Below are positions 24,264 to 32,380 of a stretch of DNA of 64,000 nt, one piece after another. The first letter of the stretch is position 1, and the number at the start of each line of letters is the position of its first letter. Source of the stretch: Bacteroidetes oral taxon 274 str. F0058 (GTDB taxonomy: Bacteria; Bacteroidota; Bacteroidia; Bacteroidales; Paludibacteraceae); NCBI GenBank assembly GCA_000163695.1, contig GG774889.1, positions 607,975-671,974 of the forward strand, read 5' to 3'. Under the pieces are notes generated by a model. It worked only from the letters and a program-made list of their open reading frames with translations. It had not been told where the DNA came from and searched no databases. The translations under genes were made by a program, and so were the position numbers.

Positions 24264-25391
24264 ATGAGAAGGCATTATTTGGACAATATCAGATGGATGA
24301 CGGTCGTTGCGGTCGTTATTTATCACGTGATTTTTATTTACAATGCAGTTATGCCGCCGTACAAACGCATCGGTGCATTTGCCGAAACTCAGACGCAGGA
24401 CTCCGTGCTGTATGTTTTGTATCCGTGGTTTATGATTTTGCTTTTTATCGTTGCGGGAATAAGTTCGCGCTGCTATCTCGAAACGCATTCTATCCGCGAT
24501 TTTGTGCGTACGAGGACGCGGAAGCTGCTTGTACCGTCGACGATAGGGCTGCTGCTTTTCGGCTGGCTTCAGGGGTGGCTTAATATGACCCTTGCAGGCG
24601 GATTTGACGGGATTCCCGATACGATGCCGAAAGTTGCCGTTTTCGCGATCATGGTCGCATCGGGAACGGGCGTTTTGTGGTTTATACAAATGCTGTGGCT
24701 TTTTTCGATGCTGCTTGCACTCGTTAGAAAATTCGAAAAAGGCGGATTGTACCGATTGTGCGGCAAAGCGAATGTTTTCGTGCTCCTTCTTTTGGGTGTT
24801 CCTCTTTATTTTTCGGGACTCGTTTTAAACACGCCTGTCGTACCGGTATACCGGTTCGGTATCTACGCTTTTGCCTTTTTCCTGGGTTATTTTGTATTTG
24901 CGCACGAAAATATTATCGACCGGCTCGGTAAAATAGACATCCCGCTCGGTATTGCGGCATTGATGTCGGGAGCGCTTTATCTGTATCTGCATTACGGCGA
25001 TGAGTATGCCGTTATGCCGACAGTCAATTCCGTTTCGGCGGTCGTTTACGCGTGGCTCGCCTCACTTGCGATTTTAGCCCTGATGAAACGCCGATACAAT
25101 TGCGAGTCGGCTTTTACGAGCTTTATGACAAAACGGAGCTTCGGCTTATATGTGTTTCATTATTTTCCGTTGACGTTAGCTGCGTGGATGTTGGAGCTTT
25201 ATGCAAATGTTTCGGCAGTACCGACATACGCTATTGCGGCACTTTCCGCTTTTTTCGGTGCTTTTGTGCTGTACGAAACGGTGGTACGCATTCCCTTTGT
25301 CAGGTGGTGCCTGCTCGGTATGAAAAAGAGTGCAAAAAAAATATCGGGAGAAAAAATAAATATCGAAGACAATAATCTTATTACTAAATAA
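24264..25391 (+). CDS. Acyltransferase family 3 membrane protein, probably acquired by transfer
   Basis: A 375-residue polytopic membrane protein of the acyltransferase-3 (OafA/OpgC-like) family: N-terminal MRRHYLDNIRWM, His21 in VVIYHVIFIY (the family's conserved His in the first helix), LFIVAGISSRCYL, RTRKLLVPSTIGLLLFG, then about ten hydrophobic segments, and FGLYVFHYFPLTLAAW near the end. Such enzymes O-acylate surface sugars or other cell-envelope molecules. The start at 24264 is fixed by a strong Shine-Dalgarno sequence. The codon choice looks different from neighbours (many TTT, CTT and GCG codons). The last 15 or so residues (GEKINIEDNNLITK) are read from the duplicated host spacer, which supplies the stop, so the original C-terminus was probably replaced. 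The gene is bounded by OPT-gene repeats. The substrate is unknown. Confidence 0.88.
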   Translation: MRRHYLDNIRWMTVVAVVIYHVIFIYNAVMPPYKRIGAFAETQTQDSVLYVLYPWFMILLFIVAGISSRCYLETHSIRDFVRTRTRKLLVPSTIGLLLFGWLQGWLNMTLAGGFDGIPDTMPKVAVFAIMVASGTGVLWFIQMLWLFSMLLALVRKFEKGGLYRLCGKANVFVLLLLGVPLYFSGLVLNTPVVPVYRFGIYAFAFFLGYFVFAHENIIDRLGKIDIPLGIAALMSGALYLYLHYGDEYAVMPTVNSVSAVVYAWLASLAILALMKRRYNCESAFTSFMTKRSFGLYVFHYFPLTLAAWMLELYANVSAVPTYAIAALSAFFGAFVLYETVVRIPFVRWCLLGMKKSAKKISGEKINIEDNNLITK

Positions 25392-25466
25392 AATAATATC
25401 GTTATGCAAGAAAAAGAAGAACAGACGGTAGGATTGCCCGAGAATGCGGGTAGAGAGTTGAAAGAG
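25347..25466 (+). repeat. Direct repeat copy 2: dnaB-OPT-type spacer plus first 63 bases of the OPT gene
   Basis: The partner of 24053-24169. This copy precedes the intact transporter. The acyltransferase reading frame runs into it and terminates at 25391. Confidence 0.97.
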
Positions 25467-27404
25467 GGCGAGAAGTATCACCCCGTGATGTCGCCCGATA
25501 AGGTTTATCCCGAGGTTAACGTCCGCTCGGTAGGCTGGGGTATCGTTATGGCGGTGCTTTTCTCGGCGGCAGCGGCTTACCTCGGTCTGAAAATCGGTCA
25601 GGTGTTCGAAGCTGCCATACCTATTGCCATCATTGCGGTAGGGTTGTCGTCGGCGACCAAACGTAAGAATGCTCTCGGCGAAAATGTCATCATTCAGTCG
25701 ATAGGGGCGTGCTCGGGAGTTATCGTTGCAGGGGCTATTTTTACATTGCCCGCCATATATATACTACAATCGAAAGGGATAGAGATATCGGTCGATTTCT
25801 ATCAGGTATTCCTTTCATCGCTTCTTGGCGGAGTGCTCGGCATATTGTTTCTGATACCGTTTCGTAAATATTTTGTCAGCGATATGCACGGCAAATACCC
25901 ATTCCCTGAGGCAACGGCTACCACACAGGTACTTATTTCGGGCGAGAAGGGTGGCGACCAAGCCCGCCCGCTCATCATTGCCGGACTTGCGGGAGGTCTG
26001 TACGATTTCCTCGTAGCTACCTTCGGAGCGTGGGCAGAGACGTTTACCTCCAAGGTACTGCCTTTCGGCGAAACGCTTTATACGAAAGCCAAATTGATGT
26101 TCAGCGTCAATGTCGGAGCCGCCATATTGGGACTCGGTTATATCATCGGTCTGAGGTATGCCGCCATAATATGTGCAGGCTCGGCTCTGATATGGTTTGT
26201 GGTGGTACCCGTTATGCCGCTGCTCGGCGATACGGCTCTGCACACAATCAATCCCATATTTGAGGGAAGCGTCGACGGTATGACTACCGAACAGATATTC
26301 TCTACCTTTGCCCGACACATCGGTATCGGCGGCATTGCTATGGCAGGTATCATCGGTATCATACGGTCGTGGAGCATAATACGCAGTGCCATAGGGCTGG
26401 CTGCCTCCGAGATGAAAGGCAAAAGCAAAGCGTCGTCTGTGGCGGTAGAACGCACGCAACGAGACCTCCCTATGAAGATTATCGCCATCGGTGTGGGGAT
26501 AGCTTTGTTGGTAACATTCGTCTTTTTCCTTGTAGGTGTCGTAGATTTCAATATTTGGCACGCAGTAGTGGGTATACTCATAGTGGCAGTGATAGCTTTT
26601 CTGTTTACTACCGTGGCGGCAAATGCCATAGCCATCGTGGGTACTAATCCCGTGTCGGGTATGACGCTGATGACGCTCATACTGTCGTCGGTGATAATGG
26701 TTGCCGTCGGTCTCAAAGGGGCTTCGGGAATGGTGGCTGCTGCCATCATCGGCGGAGTGGTATGTACGGCTCTTTCGATGGCAGGGGGCTTCATCACAGA
26801 CCTCAAGGTAGGTTATTGGCTCGGTTCCACACCCGCCAAGCAACAGACTTGGAAGTTTCTCGGTACACTCGTATCGGCTGCAACTGTCGGAGGAGTTATG
26901 ATAATACTCAACAAAACATACGGTTTCGGCGAAGGTGGTCTGGTCGCTCCTCAGGCAAATGCTATGGCGGCTGTCATAGAGCCTCTGATGGGCGGTACTG
27001 GTGCTCCATGGCTGTTGTATGGCATAGGTGCGGCGATAGCCATTGTCTTGACGCTGTGTCGTGTGCCTGCTTTGGCTTTTGCTCTGGGTATGTTTATACC
27101 GCTATCGCTCAATATTCCTCTACTCATCGGGGGATTGGTGGCTTGGTACGTATCGACGCGTTCCAAGGACAAAGCCGTCAATACTGCTCGCAGCGAGAAG
27201 GGCACGCTCGTGGCTTCGGGCTTCATTGCGGGTGGTGCTTTGATGGGTGTCGTCAGTGCCATCATCAAGTTCGGCGGGCTCGACCTAACTATACCGCATT
27301 GGAATACCTCCGCAGGCGGACAGTGGCTCTCGCTTGTTGCATACGGTGCTCTGATAGGTTTCTTCATTTGGTTTGTGCTTCGCAATAAAAAGGAGAAACA
27401 ATAA
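25404..27404 (+). CDS. OPT-family oligopeptide transporter
   Basis: A 666-residue inner-membrane transporter with about 15 hydrophobic segments. Family features: RSVGWGIVMAVLFSAAAAYLGLKIGQVFEAAIP at the first helix (cited in parts: AYLGLKIGQVFEAAIP), FPEATATTQVLISGEKGG after the cytoplasmic loop, and VGTNPVSGMTLMTLILSS in the middle. OPT proteins of this bacterial clade import oligopeptides with protons. It suits an organism that carries many peptidases. The start at 25404 follows a spacer duplicated from upstream of a deleted gene copy. Downstream is 260 bases of non-coding DNA before the convergent copper ATPase. Confidence 0.92.
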   Translation: MQEKEEQTVGLPENAGRELKEGEKYHPVMSPDKVYPEVNVRSVGWGIVMAVLFSAAAAYLGLKIGQVFEAAIPIAIIAVGLSSATKRKNALGENVIIQSIGACSGVIVAGAIFTLPAIYILQSKGIEISVDFYQVFLSSLLGGVLGILFLIPFRKYFVSDMHGKYPFPEATATTQVLISGEKGGDQARPLIIAGLAGGLYDFLVATFGAWAETFTSKVLPFGETLYTKAKLMFSVNVGAAILGLGYIIGLRYAAIICAGSALIWFVVVPVMPLLGDTALHTINPIFEGSVDGMTTEQIFSTFARHIGIGGIAMAGIIGIIRSWSIIRSAIGLAASEMKGKSKASSVAVERTQRDLPMKIIAIGVGIALLVTFVFFLVGVVDFNIWHAVVGILIVAVIAFLFTTVAANAIAIVGTNPVSGMTLMTLILSSVIMVAVGLKGASGMVAAAIIGGVVCTALSMAGGFITDLKVGYWLGSTPAKQQTWKFLGTLVSAATVGGVMIILNKTYGFGEGGLVAPQANAMAAVIEPLMGGTGAPWLLYGIGAAIAIVLTLCRVPALAFALGMFIPLSLNIPLLIGGLVAWYVSTRSKDKAVNTARSEKGTLVASGFIAGGALMGVVSAIIKFGGLDLTIPHWNTSAGGQWLSLVAYGALIGFFIWFVLRNKKEKQ

Positions 27405-27664
27405 ATAATTGGGTGTTAGGTTCTAGGTGTTGGGTGTGTGTAATCGTTGAAACGTGTAATTAAAGTAGGGGCAATCATTGTGGTTGCCCTATACAATTAC
27501 GAATTTAGAATTACTAATTACGGAATAAATGTAAAAATTTAAGAATGTAAAAATGTATGGGCGAACCCACAGATTTGCCCCGACTCGTGTTACCTCCTAA
27601 CCGACACAAGTTACCTTATTCGTTTCAACAATTCAACGATTGAACAGTTAAACATCTGCCCGAC
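27405..27664. other. Non-coding region with two GGGC hairpins between convergent genes
   Basis: Two small hairpins are visible: GGGCAA/TTGCCC at 27469-27489 and GGGCGAA/TTTGCCC at 27559-27580. Neither is followed by a T-run, so classic terminator function is doubtful. The rest is low-complexity, with repeated AATTACGAATT-like words. Confidence 0.5.
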
Positions 27665-30151
27665 TCACTTCACCGTATAGCCTGCATCGACTATTGCCTT
27701 GCGTATTGCCTCGTCGGTAATATTGCCCGCATCTTCGATAGTGGCTGTGTGGCTGTCGAGACTAACCGTCGCATTTACGCCTATTTTATCCAAGGCGTTC
27801 TGTACGTGCTTTACACAGTTTTGGCACATCATTCCTTCTATTACAAAAGTCTTTTTCATTTTTTTTATCTCCTCTTTATTTTTATTATGTTTATATGGCT
27901 CGAATACTTTCAGGCGTAGAGCGTTGGATACTACGAACAGGCTGCTCAGGCTCATAGCCAAGGCTCCGAACATAGGTGTGAGACGCAGTCCGAACATCGG
28001 ATACAGTACTCCCGCGGCAAGTGGTATTCCTATTACGTTGTAGAAGAATGCCCAGAAGAGATTCTGCCTTATATTTCTTACGACCGCACGGCTGAGCCTT
28101 ATGGCTGCCGCCACGCCGAGCAGGTCGTTACGCATAAGCACTATATCGGCACTCTCTATTGCTATATCTGTGCCGTTGCTAAGGGCAATACCCACGTCTG
28201 CTGCGGCAAGTGCGGGAGCGTCGTTGATACCGTCGCCCACCATTGCCGTCTTTTTGTGTGTGGCGGCAAGCGAGGCTATCGCTTTCTCTTTGTCTTGCGG
28301 TAGGAGCTCGGCAACTGCTTCGTCGATTCCGACAGTGGTTGCTATGGCATTGGCGGTGATACTGTTGTCGCCTGTCAACATAACGGTGTGTACGTTCATC
28401 TCTCTGAGTTCGGCGACTGCTTGCGTGCTTGTGGATTTCAGTACGTCCGCTACGGCTATGATACCCACGACGCCGTCGCTACAGGCTACGATGAGTACCG
28501 TCTTGCCCTCAGCCTCGAGTCGCTCTACGTCGGCAATACAATTGTCGGCTATTATTCCGTTGTCTTTCATCAACAGTCTGTTGCCGACGAAGTAGCTTTT
28601 ACCTTCTATTTCGCCGCAAATCCCTTTGCCGAATACAGCCTCGAATCTCGATACCGTCAGTCTCGTAGCCCCTTCGGAGGAGGCACGTTCCGTAACTGCT
28701 TCCGCCAAGGGGTGCTCGCTCCGCACCTCGAGGCTACCGGCGACGGAGAGCAACTCTTTTTGCGTAATACCGTAGGTAACGATGTCTGTTGCTTGCAGTC
28801 TGCCCTGTGTGAGAGTGCCTGTCTTGTCGAATACTACGCAATCCAGCTCGTGCGCTGTCTCGAGTGCTTCGCCCGATTTTACCAATATGCCGTTCTCGGC
28901 AGCTTTGCCCGTGCCTATCATTATTGCAACGGGTGTAGCCAATCCCAATGCACACGGACACGATATTACCAGCACGGCTATTGCCGACGACAGAGCGAAC
29001 TCGACCGTCGCTCCTGCCAAAAGCCACACGATAGCTGTCAATACAGATATGCCTATAACTATCGGTACGAATATTCCGGAGACCTTGTCGGCAAGTTTGG
29101 CTATCGGAGCTCGCGAACTTCCTGCCTCTTGTACGAGCCTTATTATCTCGGCAAACATAGTGTCTTCGCCTACCTTGGTGGCTCGGATACGTATGAAACC
29201 GTTGCGGTTGATAGTTGCCTGAATGACTTTGCTGCCGACGCTTTTCTCTACCGGTATGCTTTCGCCCGTTATTGCCGACTCGTCTATCGAGGTATTTCCC
29301 TCTATTATTTCTCCGTCGACAGGTATACTTCCACCCGGTTTCACTATCACTGTATCGCCTACCTGCACCTCCTCGACAGGTATTTCGGTCTGTGCTCCCT
29401 GCCTTTCGACGATAGCCGTGTCGGGTGACATATCCATCAGCCGCTCGAGGGCTTCGCCTGTCTTGCTTCGCGACCTCGTTTCGAGATACTTGCCTACGGT
29501 AATCAGTGTCAGTATCATTGCCGCCGATTCGAAATAAAGATTCATAACGTATCTGTCGACAATATCGTCTCTGTTGTCTACCAGACCGTAGCCAATCATA
29601 TATATGGCAAAAACTCCGTATACGACGGCTGCCGACGAGCCTATCGCTATGAGGCTGTCCATCGTCGGTGCTCTGTTTATAAGAGATTTGTAGCCTTTTA
29701 TGTAATAGTTCCTATTGACGTACATTATCGGTAGCAACAGCAGAAACTGTGTCAGAGCAAAAGCTATCGGATTGCTGTGCATATTCTTTGCGGCGGGCAG
29801 CCCCCACATCGCTCCCATAGCTATATACATCAATGGTATGGCAAATGTTATGGATGTTATCAGTCTGTATTTCAGAGCTTTTGTCTCTTTGTCGAAATTG
29901 TCGCGAATGGTGTTCGACTTACGAGACTTTGTTGGTTCATTACCTGCCGCAGAAGCACCGTATCCTGCCCTCTCTACTGCATCTATTACATCGGCTACGA
30001 CTGTACGGCTCGTGTCGAGGTCTAATGTCATAGAATTGGTCAGCAGATTGACATTTACATTGTCTGTCCCTTCGAGGCTCTCGACAGCTTTTTGTACGTG
30101 AGCCACACAGGCGGCACACGTCATACCCGAAATATTGAATTTTTCTTTCAT
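27665..30151 (-). CDS. copA: Copper-translocating P-type ATPase with a C-terminal metallochaperone domain
   Basis: An 828-residue P1B-ATPase that exports Cu(I) from the cytoplasm. In order: N-terminal heavy-metal domain with GMTCAACVAHV (residues about 8-18), transmembrane helices, actuator loop with ITGESIPVEK, the membrane metal site CPC in ISCPCALGLATP, phosphorylation site DKTGTLT, the SEHPLAEAV block of copper pumps, and hinge GDGINDAPAL. After the last transmembrane helices a lysine-rich linker leads into a second heavy-metal domain of 64 residues starting MKKTFVIEGMMCQNCVKHV. That domain looks like a complete CopZ chaperone with its own ATG (27857-27859) and a GAGGAG ribosome site (27869-27874), so it may be made both as a fusion and alone. 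The N-terminal GMTCAAC and CPC motifs favour copper or silver over zinc. Confidence 0.93.
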   Translation of the reverse strand: MKEKFNISGMTCAACVAHVQKAVESLEGTDNVNVNLLTNSMTLDLDTSRTVVADVIDAVERAGYGASAAGNEPTKSRKSNTIRDNFDKETKALKYRLITSITFAIPLMYIAMGAMWGLPAAKNMHSNPIAFALTQFLLLLPIMYVNRNYYIKGYKSLINRAPTMDSLIAIGSSAAVVYGVFAIYMIGYGLVDNRDDIVDRYVMNLYFESAAMILTLITVGKYLETRSRSKTGEALERLMDMSPDTAIVERQGAQTEIPVEEVQVGDTVIVKPGGSIPVDGEIIEGNTSIDESAITGESIPVEKSVGSKVIQATINRNGFIRIRATKVGEDTMFAEIIRLVQEAGSSRAPIAKLADKVSGIFVPIVIGISVLTAIVWLLAGATVEFALSSAIAVLVISCPCALGLATPVAIMIGTGKAAENGILVKSGEALETAHELDCVVFDKTGTLTQGRLQATDIVTYGITQKELLSVAGSLEVRSEHPLAEAVTERASSEGATRLTVSRFEAVFGKGICGEIEGKSYFVGNRLLMKDNGIIADNCIADVERLEAEGKTVLIVACSDGVVGIIAVADVLKSTSTQAVAELREMNVHTVMLTGDNSITANAIATTVGIDEAVAELLPQDKEKAIASLAATHKKTAMVGDGINDAPALAAADVGIALSNGTDIAIESADIVLMRNDLLGVAAAIRLSRAVVRNIRQNLFWAFFYNVIGIPLAAGVLYPMFGLRLTPMFGALAMSLSSLFVVSNALRLKVFEPYKHNKNKEEIKKMKKTFVIEGMMCQNCVKHVQNALDKIGVNATVSLDSHTATIEDAGNITDEAIRKAIVDAGYTVK
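27857..27874 (-). promoter_or_regulatory. Internal Shine-Dalgarno and ATG for a stand-alone CopZ-like domain inside copA
   Basis: Minus-strand GAGGAG at 27869-27874 lies 9 bases before the in-frame ATG at 27857-27859, exactly where the C-terminal 64-residue heavy-metal domain begins. It would permit separate synthesis of the chaperone domain. Confidence 0.55.
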
Positions 30152-30189
30152 CTGTCTTCGCTTTGCTTTTTCGATAATAATATCGAGTG

Positions 30190-30197
30190 CAAATTTA
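30190..30197 (-). promoter_or_regulatory. -7 box of copA
   Basis: Minus-strand TAAATTTG matches TAnnTTTG, 38 bases before the copA start. I see no recognisable copper-responsive operator. Confidence 0.45.
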
Positions 30198-30358
30198 CAT
30201 TTTTTTGAGCAAAGTACTTATATGAAAAAAAACAGATTGTGTCGGCAATAAACTATTACATACTGAAAAATATGAAATCTATAAACATGTCGGTGTGCTT
30301 ATGGGGTGTAAATGTGCTGTATAACGATTTTTTATTTTACCGTATTGCAAAAAAATAG

Positions 30359-30366
30359 TACTTTTG
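30359..30366 (+). promoter_or_regulatory. -7 box of the methyltransferase-ketosynthase operon
   Basis: TACTTTTG matches TAnnTTTG. It overlaps the first in-frame start (30364), which supports the ATG at 30403 as the true start. Confidence 0.55.
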
Positions 30367-30402
30367 AACTTTCAATTAAAAAAACAATTTATAAAAGAGT
30401 AT

Positions 30403-31491
30403 ATGAATCTTCCTCCTTCGCTGGCAAAGCGTTATACAAAAGAGACGCTTACCGCAATGCAGGCACAACGTGCCGCTCACGAGATTTCGCAGGGACCTGT
30501 TGTGTTTCAGGTGAGTCGCCTTATGGTTAAGTTCGGTATATTACAGCAACTTATAGATTCCGACGGCGGTCTGACCATTGCTGAGATAGCCGAAAAGACG
30601 AACCTCTCGGAATATGCTGTCAAAATACTGATAGAGGCTTCGTTGTGTATCGGTACGGTGCTCTGCCGCGACGATGATAAGTTTGTCTGTTCCAAGATGG
30701 GCTGGTTTCTGCAAAACGACACTGCCGTGAAGGTCGATATGGACTTTAACCACGACGTCAATTACCTCGGTATGTTTCATCTGGAAGAGGCTTTGCTTAA
30801 CGGCAAACCCGAAGGGCTCAGAGTGTTTGGCTCGTGGGCGACGATTTACGAAGGCTTGTCGAGCCTGCCACGTAAGGTGCAGGAGTCGTGGTTCGGATTC
30901 GACCACTTCTACAGCGATGGAGCTTTCGAAGAGGCTTTTGGAATCGTCTTTGCCGATAAGCCGCATAAACTGCTCGATGTGGGTGGTAATACGGGTAAAT
31001 GGGCTTTGTACTGTGTCTCTCACGACGACAAGGTGGAAATTACCGTTATGGACTTACCGCAGCAGATAGAGTTGCTCAAGAAAAATACGGCAGGCAAACG
31101 CGGAGCCGACAGAATACACGGACACGGTTGTAATATACTCGACAGCGATACGGCGTTCCCGACGGGCTTTGACGTTATCTGGCTCAGCCAGTTCCTCGAC
31201 TGTTTCTCCGAAACGGAGATAACCAACATTCTGTCGCGTGCCCGACTATCTATGTCAAAACACACCAAGCTGTACATAATGGAGACGCTCTGGGACAGAC
31301 AACGATTCGAGACAGCCTCGTACATACTCACGCAGACAAGTGTATATTTCGCCGCAATGGCAAACGGTAACAGCAAGATGTATCACTCCGAAGATATGAT
31401 ACGCTGTGTAGAGCGGGCAGGACTGACGATAGAGAAGATACACGACGGCGTCGGTGCAGGGCATTCCATTCTGCAATGTGTGGTAAAATAA
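30403..31491 (+). CDS. SAM-dependent O-methyltransferase-like protein
   Basis: A 362-residue protein with the two-domain plan of plant/bacterial small-molecule O-methyltransferases: an N-terminal winged-helix dimerisation domain (FGILQQLIDSDGGLTIAEIA, a typical helix-turn-helix-like block), then a Rossmann SAM domain with motif I LLDVGGNTGKWAL, motif II ITVMDLPQ and a late block GFDVIWLSQFLDCFSE and SMSKHTKLYIMETLWD. It ends with MYHSEDMIRCVERAGL and GVGAGHSILQCVV. It opens a run of four same-strand genes with fatty-acid/polyketide enzymes, so its substrate is probably an aromatic or polyene intermediate of that pathway; this is inference. The start at 30403 is chosen because an earlier codon overlaps the promoter. 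Confidence 0.82.
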   Translation: MNLPPSLAKRYTKETLTAMQAQRAAHEISQGPVVFQVSRLMVKFGILQQLIDSDGGLTIAEIAEKTNLSEYAVKILIEASLCIGTVLCRDDDKFVCSKMGWFLQNDTAVKVDMDFNHDVNYLGMFHLEEALLNGKPEGLRVFGSWATIYEGLSSLPRKVQESWFGFDHFYSDGAFEEAFGIVFADKPHKLLDVGGNTGKWALYCVSHDDKVEITVMDLPQQIELLKKNTAGKRGADRIHGHGCNILDSDTAFPTGFDVIWLSQFLDCFSETEITNILSRARLSMSKHTKLYIMETLWDRQRFETASYILTQTSVYFAAMANGNSKMYHSEDMIRCVERAGLTIEKIHDGVGAGHSILQCVVK

Positions 31492-31513
31492 ATATCTGAT
31501 TTTGTGATTGTCG

Positions 31514-31930
31514 ATGGATTTCGAACGGCTTGACATAAAGCGACTTATACCTCAGCAAGAACCGTTTGTAATGGTAGGCATACTGCACTTCTGCGACGAG
31601 GCTACCACACGGACGAGTTTTACTATCGAAGGTGATAATATCTTTGTCGATAACGGTGTGTTTATGCAGGCGGGGATATTGGAGAACGTTGCACAGACCT
31701 GTGCCGTACGGCAAGGCTTCCTTACTATCAATCAGCCTGTAAGGCTCGGATTTATCGGTGCTATCAACGATTTTTGTTTTTCAGGTTACCTGCCGCAAGT
31801 AGGCGATACCATACATACCGAAATCGACGTAACAGCCGAAATAGGCAATATAATAATGATGGAAGCAAAGGTAGAATGCCGACAGAATGCGATAGCTTGG
31901 GGTAAAATGAAGGTTGCTCTGATGGAATAA
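31514..31930 (+). CDS. 3-hydroxyacyl-ACP dehydratase-like hotdog protein
   Basis: A 138-residue single hotdog domain. It has LIPQQEPFVMVGILHFCDE, the FabZ/FabA-like entry with a Pro-Phe before the first strand, and the central helix FMQAGILENVAQTCA, where Glu takes the place of the catalytic acid of FabZ. FabZ's usual His in PHR/HHP is replaced by QQEP here, as in the pigment-cluster dehydratase subgroup (ApeP/FabZ-like) I know from aryl-polyene loci. It would dehydrate a carrier-bound beta-hydroxyacyl chain. It starts 22 bases after the methyltransferase; a TTG two codons earlier is also possible. Confidence 0.75.
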   Translation: MDFERLDIKRLIPQQEPFVMVGILHFCDEATTRTSFTIEGDNIFVDNGVFMQAGILENVAQTCAVRQGFLTINQPVRLGFIGAINDFCFSGYLPQVGDTIHTEIDVTAEIGNIIMMEAKVECRQNAIAWGKMKVALME

Positions 31931-31946
31931 AATATGAGAAAAGACG

Positions 31947-32369
31947 ATGAAATTATTGAAAAGCGAGAAAAAGTTCGACATACGTTTTAGTGAGGTAGAC
32001 TCTATGGGGATAGTATGGCACGGTTCGTATGCCCTCTATCTGGAAGACGCCCGCGAGCAGTTCGGTCGCGACTACCATTTGGAATATCTCTACATCTTCG
32101 ACCAAGGGTATTATGCTCCTCTCGTAGAGCTGCATCTGGAGTATAAAAGACCTCTACGATACAAAGACAGTGCAAGGGTAGAGATTGTCTATCGCCATAC
32201 AGATGCCGCAAAACTGATATTCGACTACAAAATATACCATTTGCCTTCCGACGACATTGTAGCCACAGGATACTCGGTGCAAGTTTTTCTCGATAGAGAC
32301 TTCAATCTGATGTGGGATTTACCGCCGTTTTTTGCTCAATGGCAACAGAAATATATCGCCGAAGCGTAA
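31947..32369 (+). CDS. Acyl-CoA/ACP thioesterase of the 4-hydroxybenzoyl-CoA (YbgC) type
   Basis: A 140-residue hotdog thioesterase. It has the diagnostic catalytic segment DIRFSEVDSMGIVWHGSYALYLEDAREQF (cited in parts: FSEVDSMGIVWHGSY with the active Asp and WHG in place of the common YHG), then the strand-helix pattern ending DRDFNLMWDLPPFF. It could release the finished acyl chain from a carrier protein, or edit it. It is 16 bases downstream of the dehydratase and 11 bases upstream of the ketosynthase, a tight operon. Confidence 0.85.
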   Translation: MKLLKSEKKFDIRFSEVDSMGIVWHGSYALYLEDAREQFGRDYHLEYLYIFDQGYYAPLVELHLEYKRPLRYKDSARVEIVYRHTDAAKLIFDYKIYHLPSDDIVATGYSVQVFLDRDFNLMWDLPPFFAQWQQKYIAEA

Positions 32370-32380
32370 TCTCATTGCAA

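Noticed and set aside
25815..26843. Minus-strand open frame of 342 codons opposite the OPT gene
   Set aside because: Shadow of a real membrane transporter gene; composition rich in His, Tyr and Ser with no domain.
28388..29428. Plus-strand open frame of 346 codons opposite copA
   Set aside because: Antisense shadow of the ATPase; no motif.
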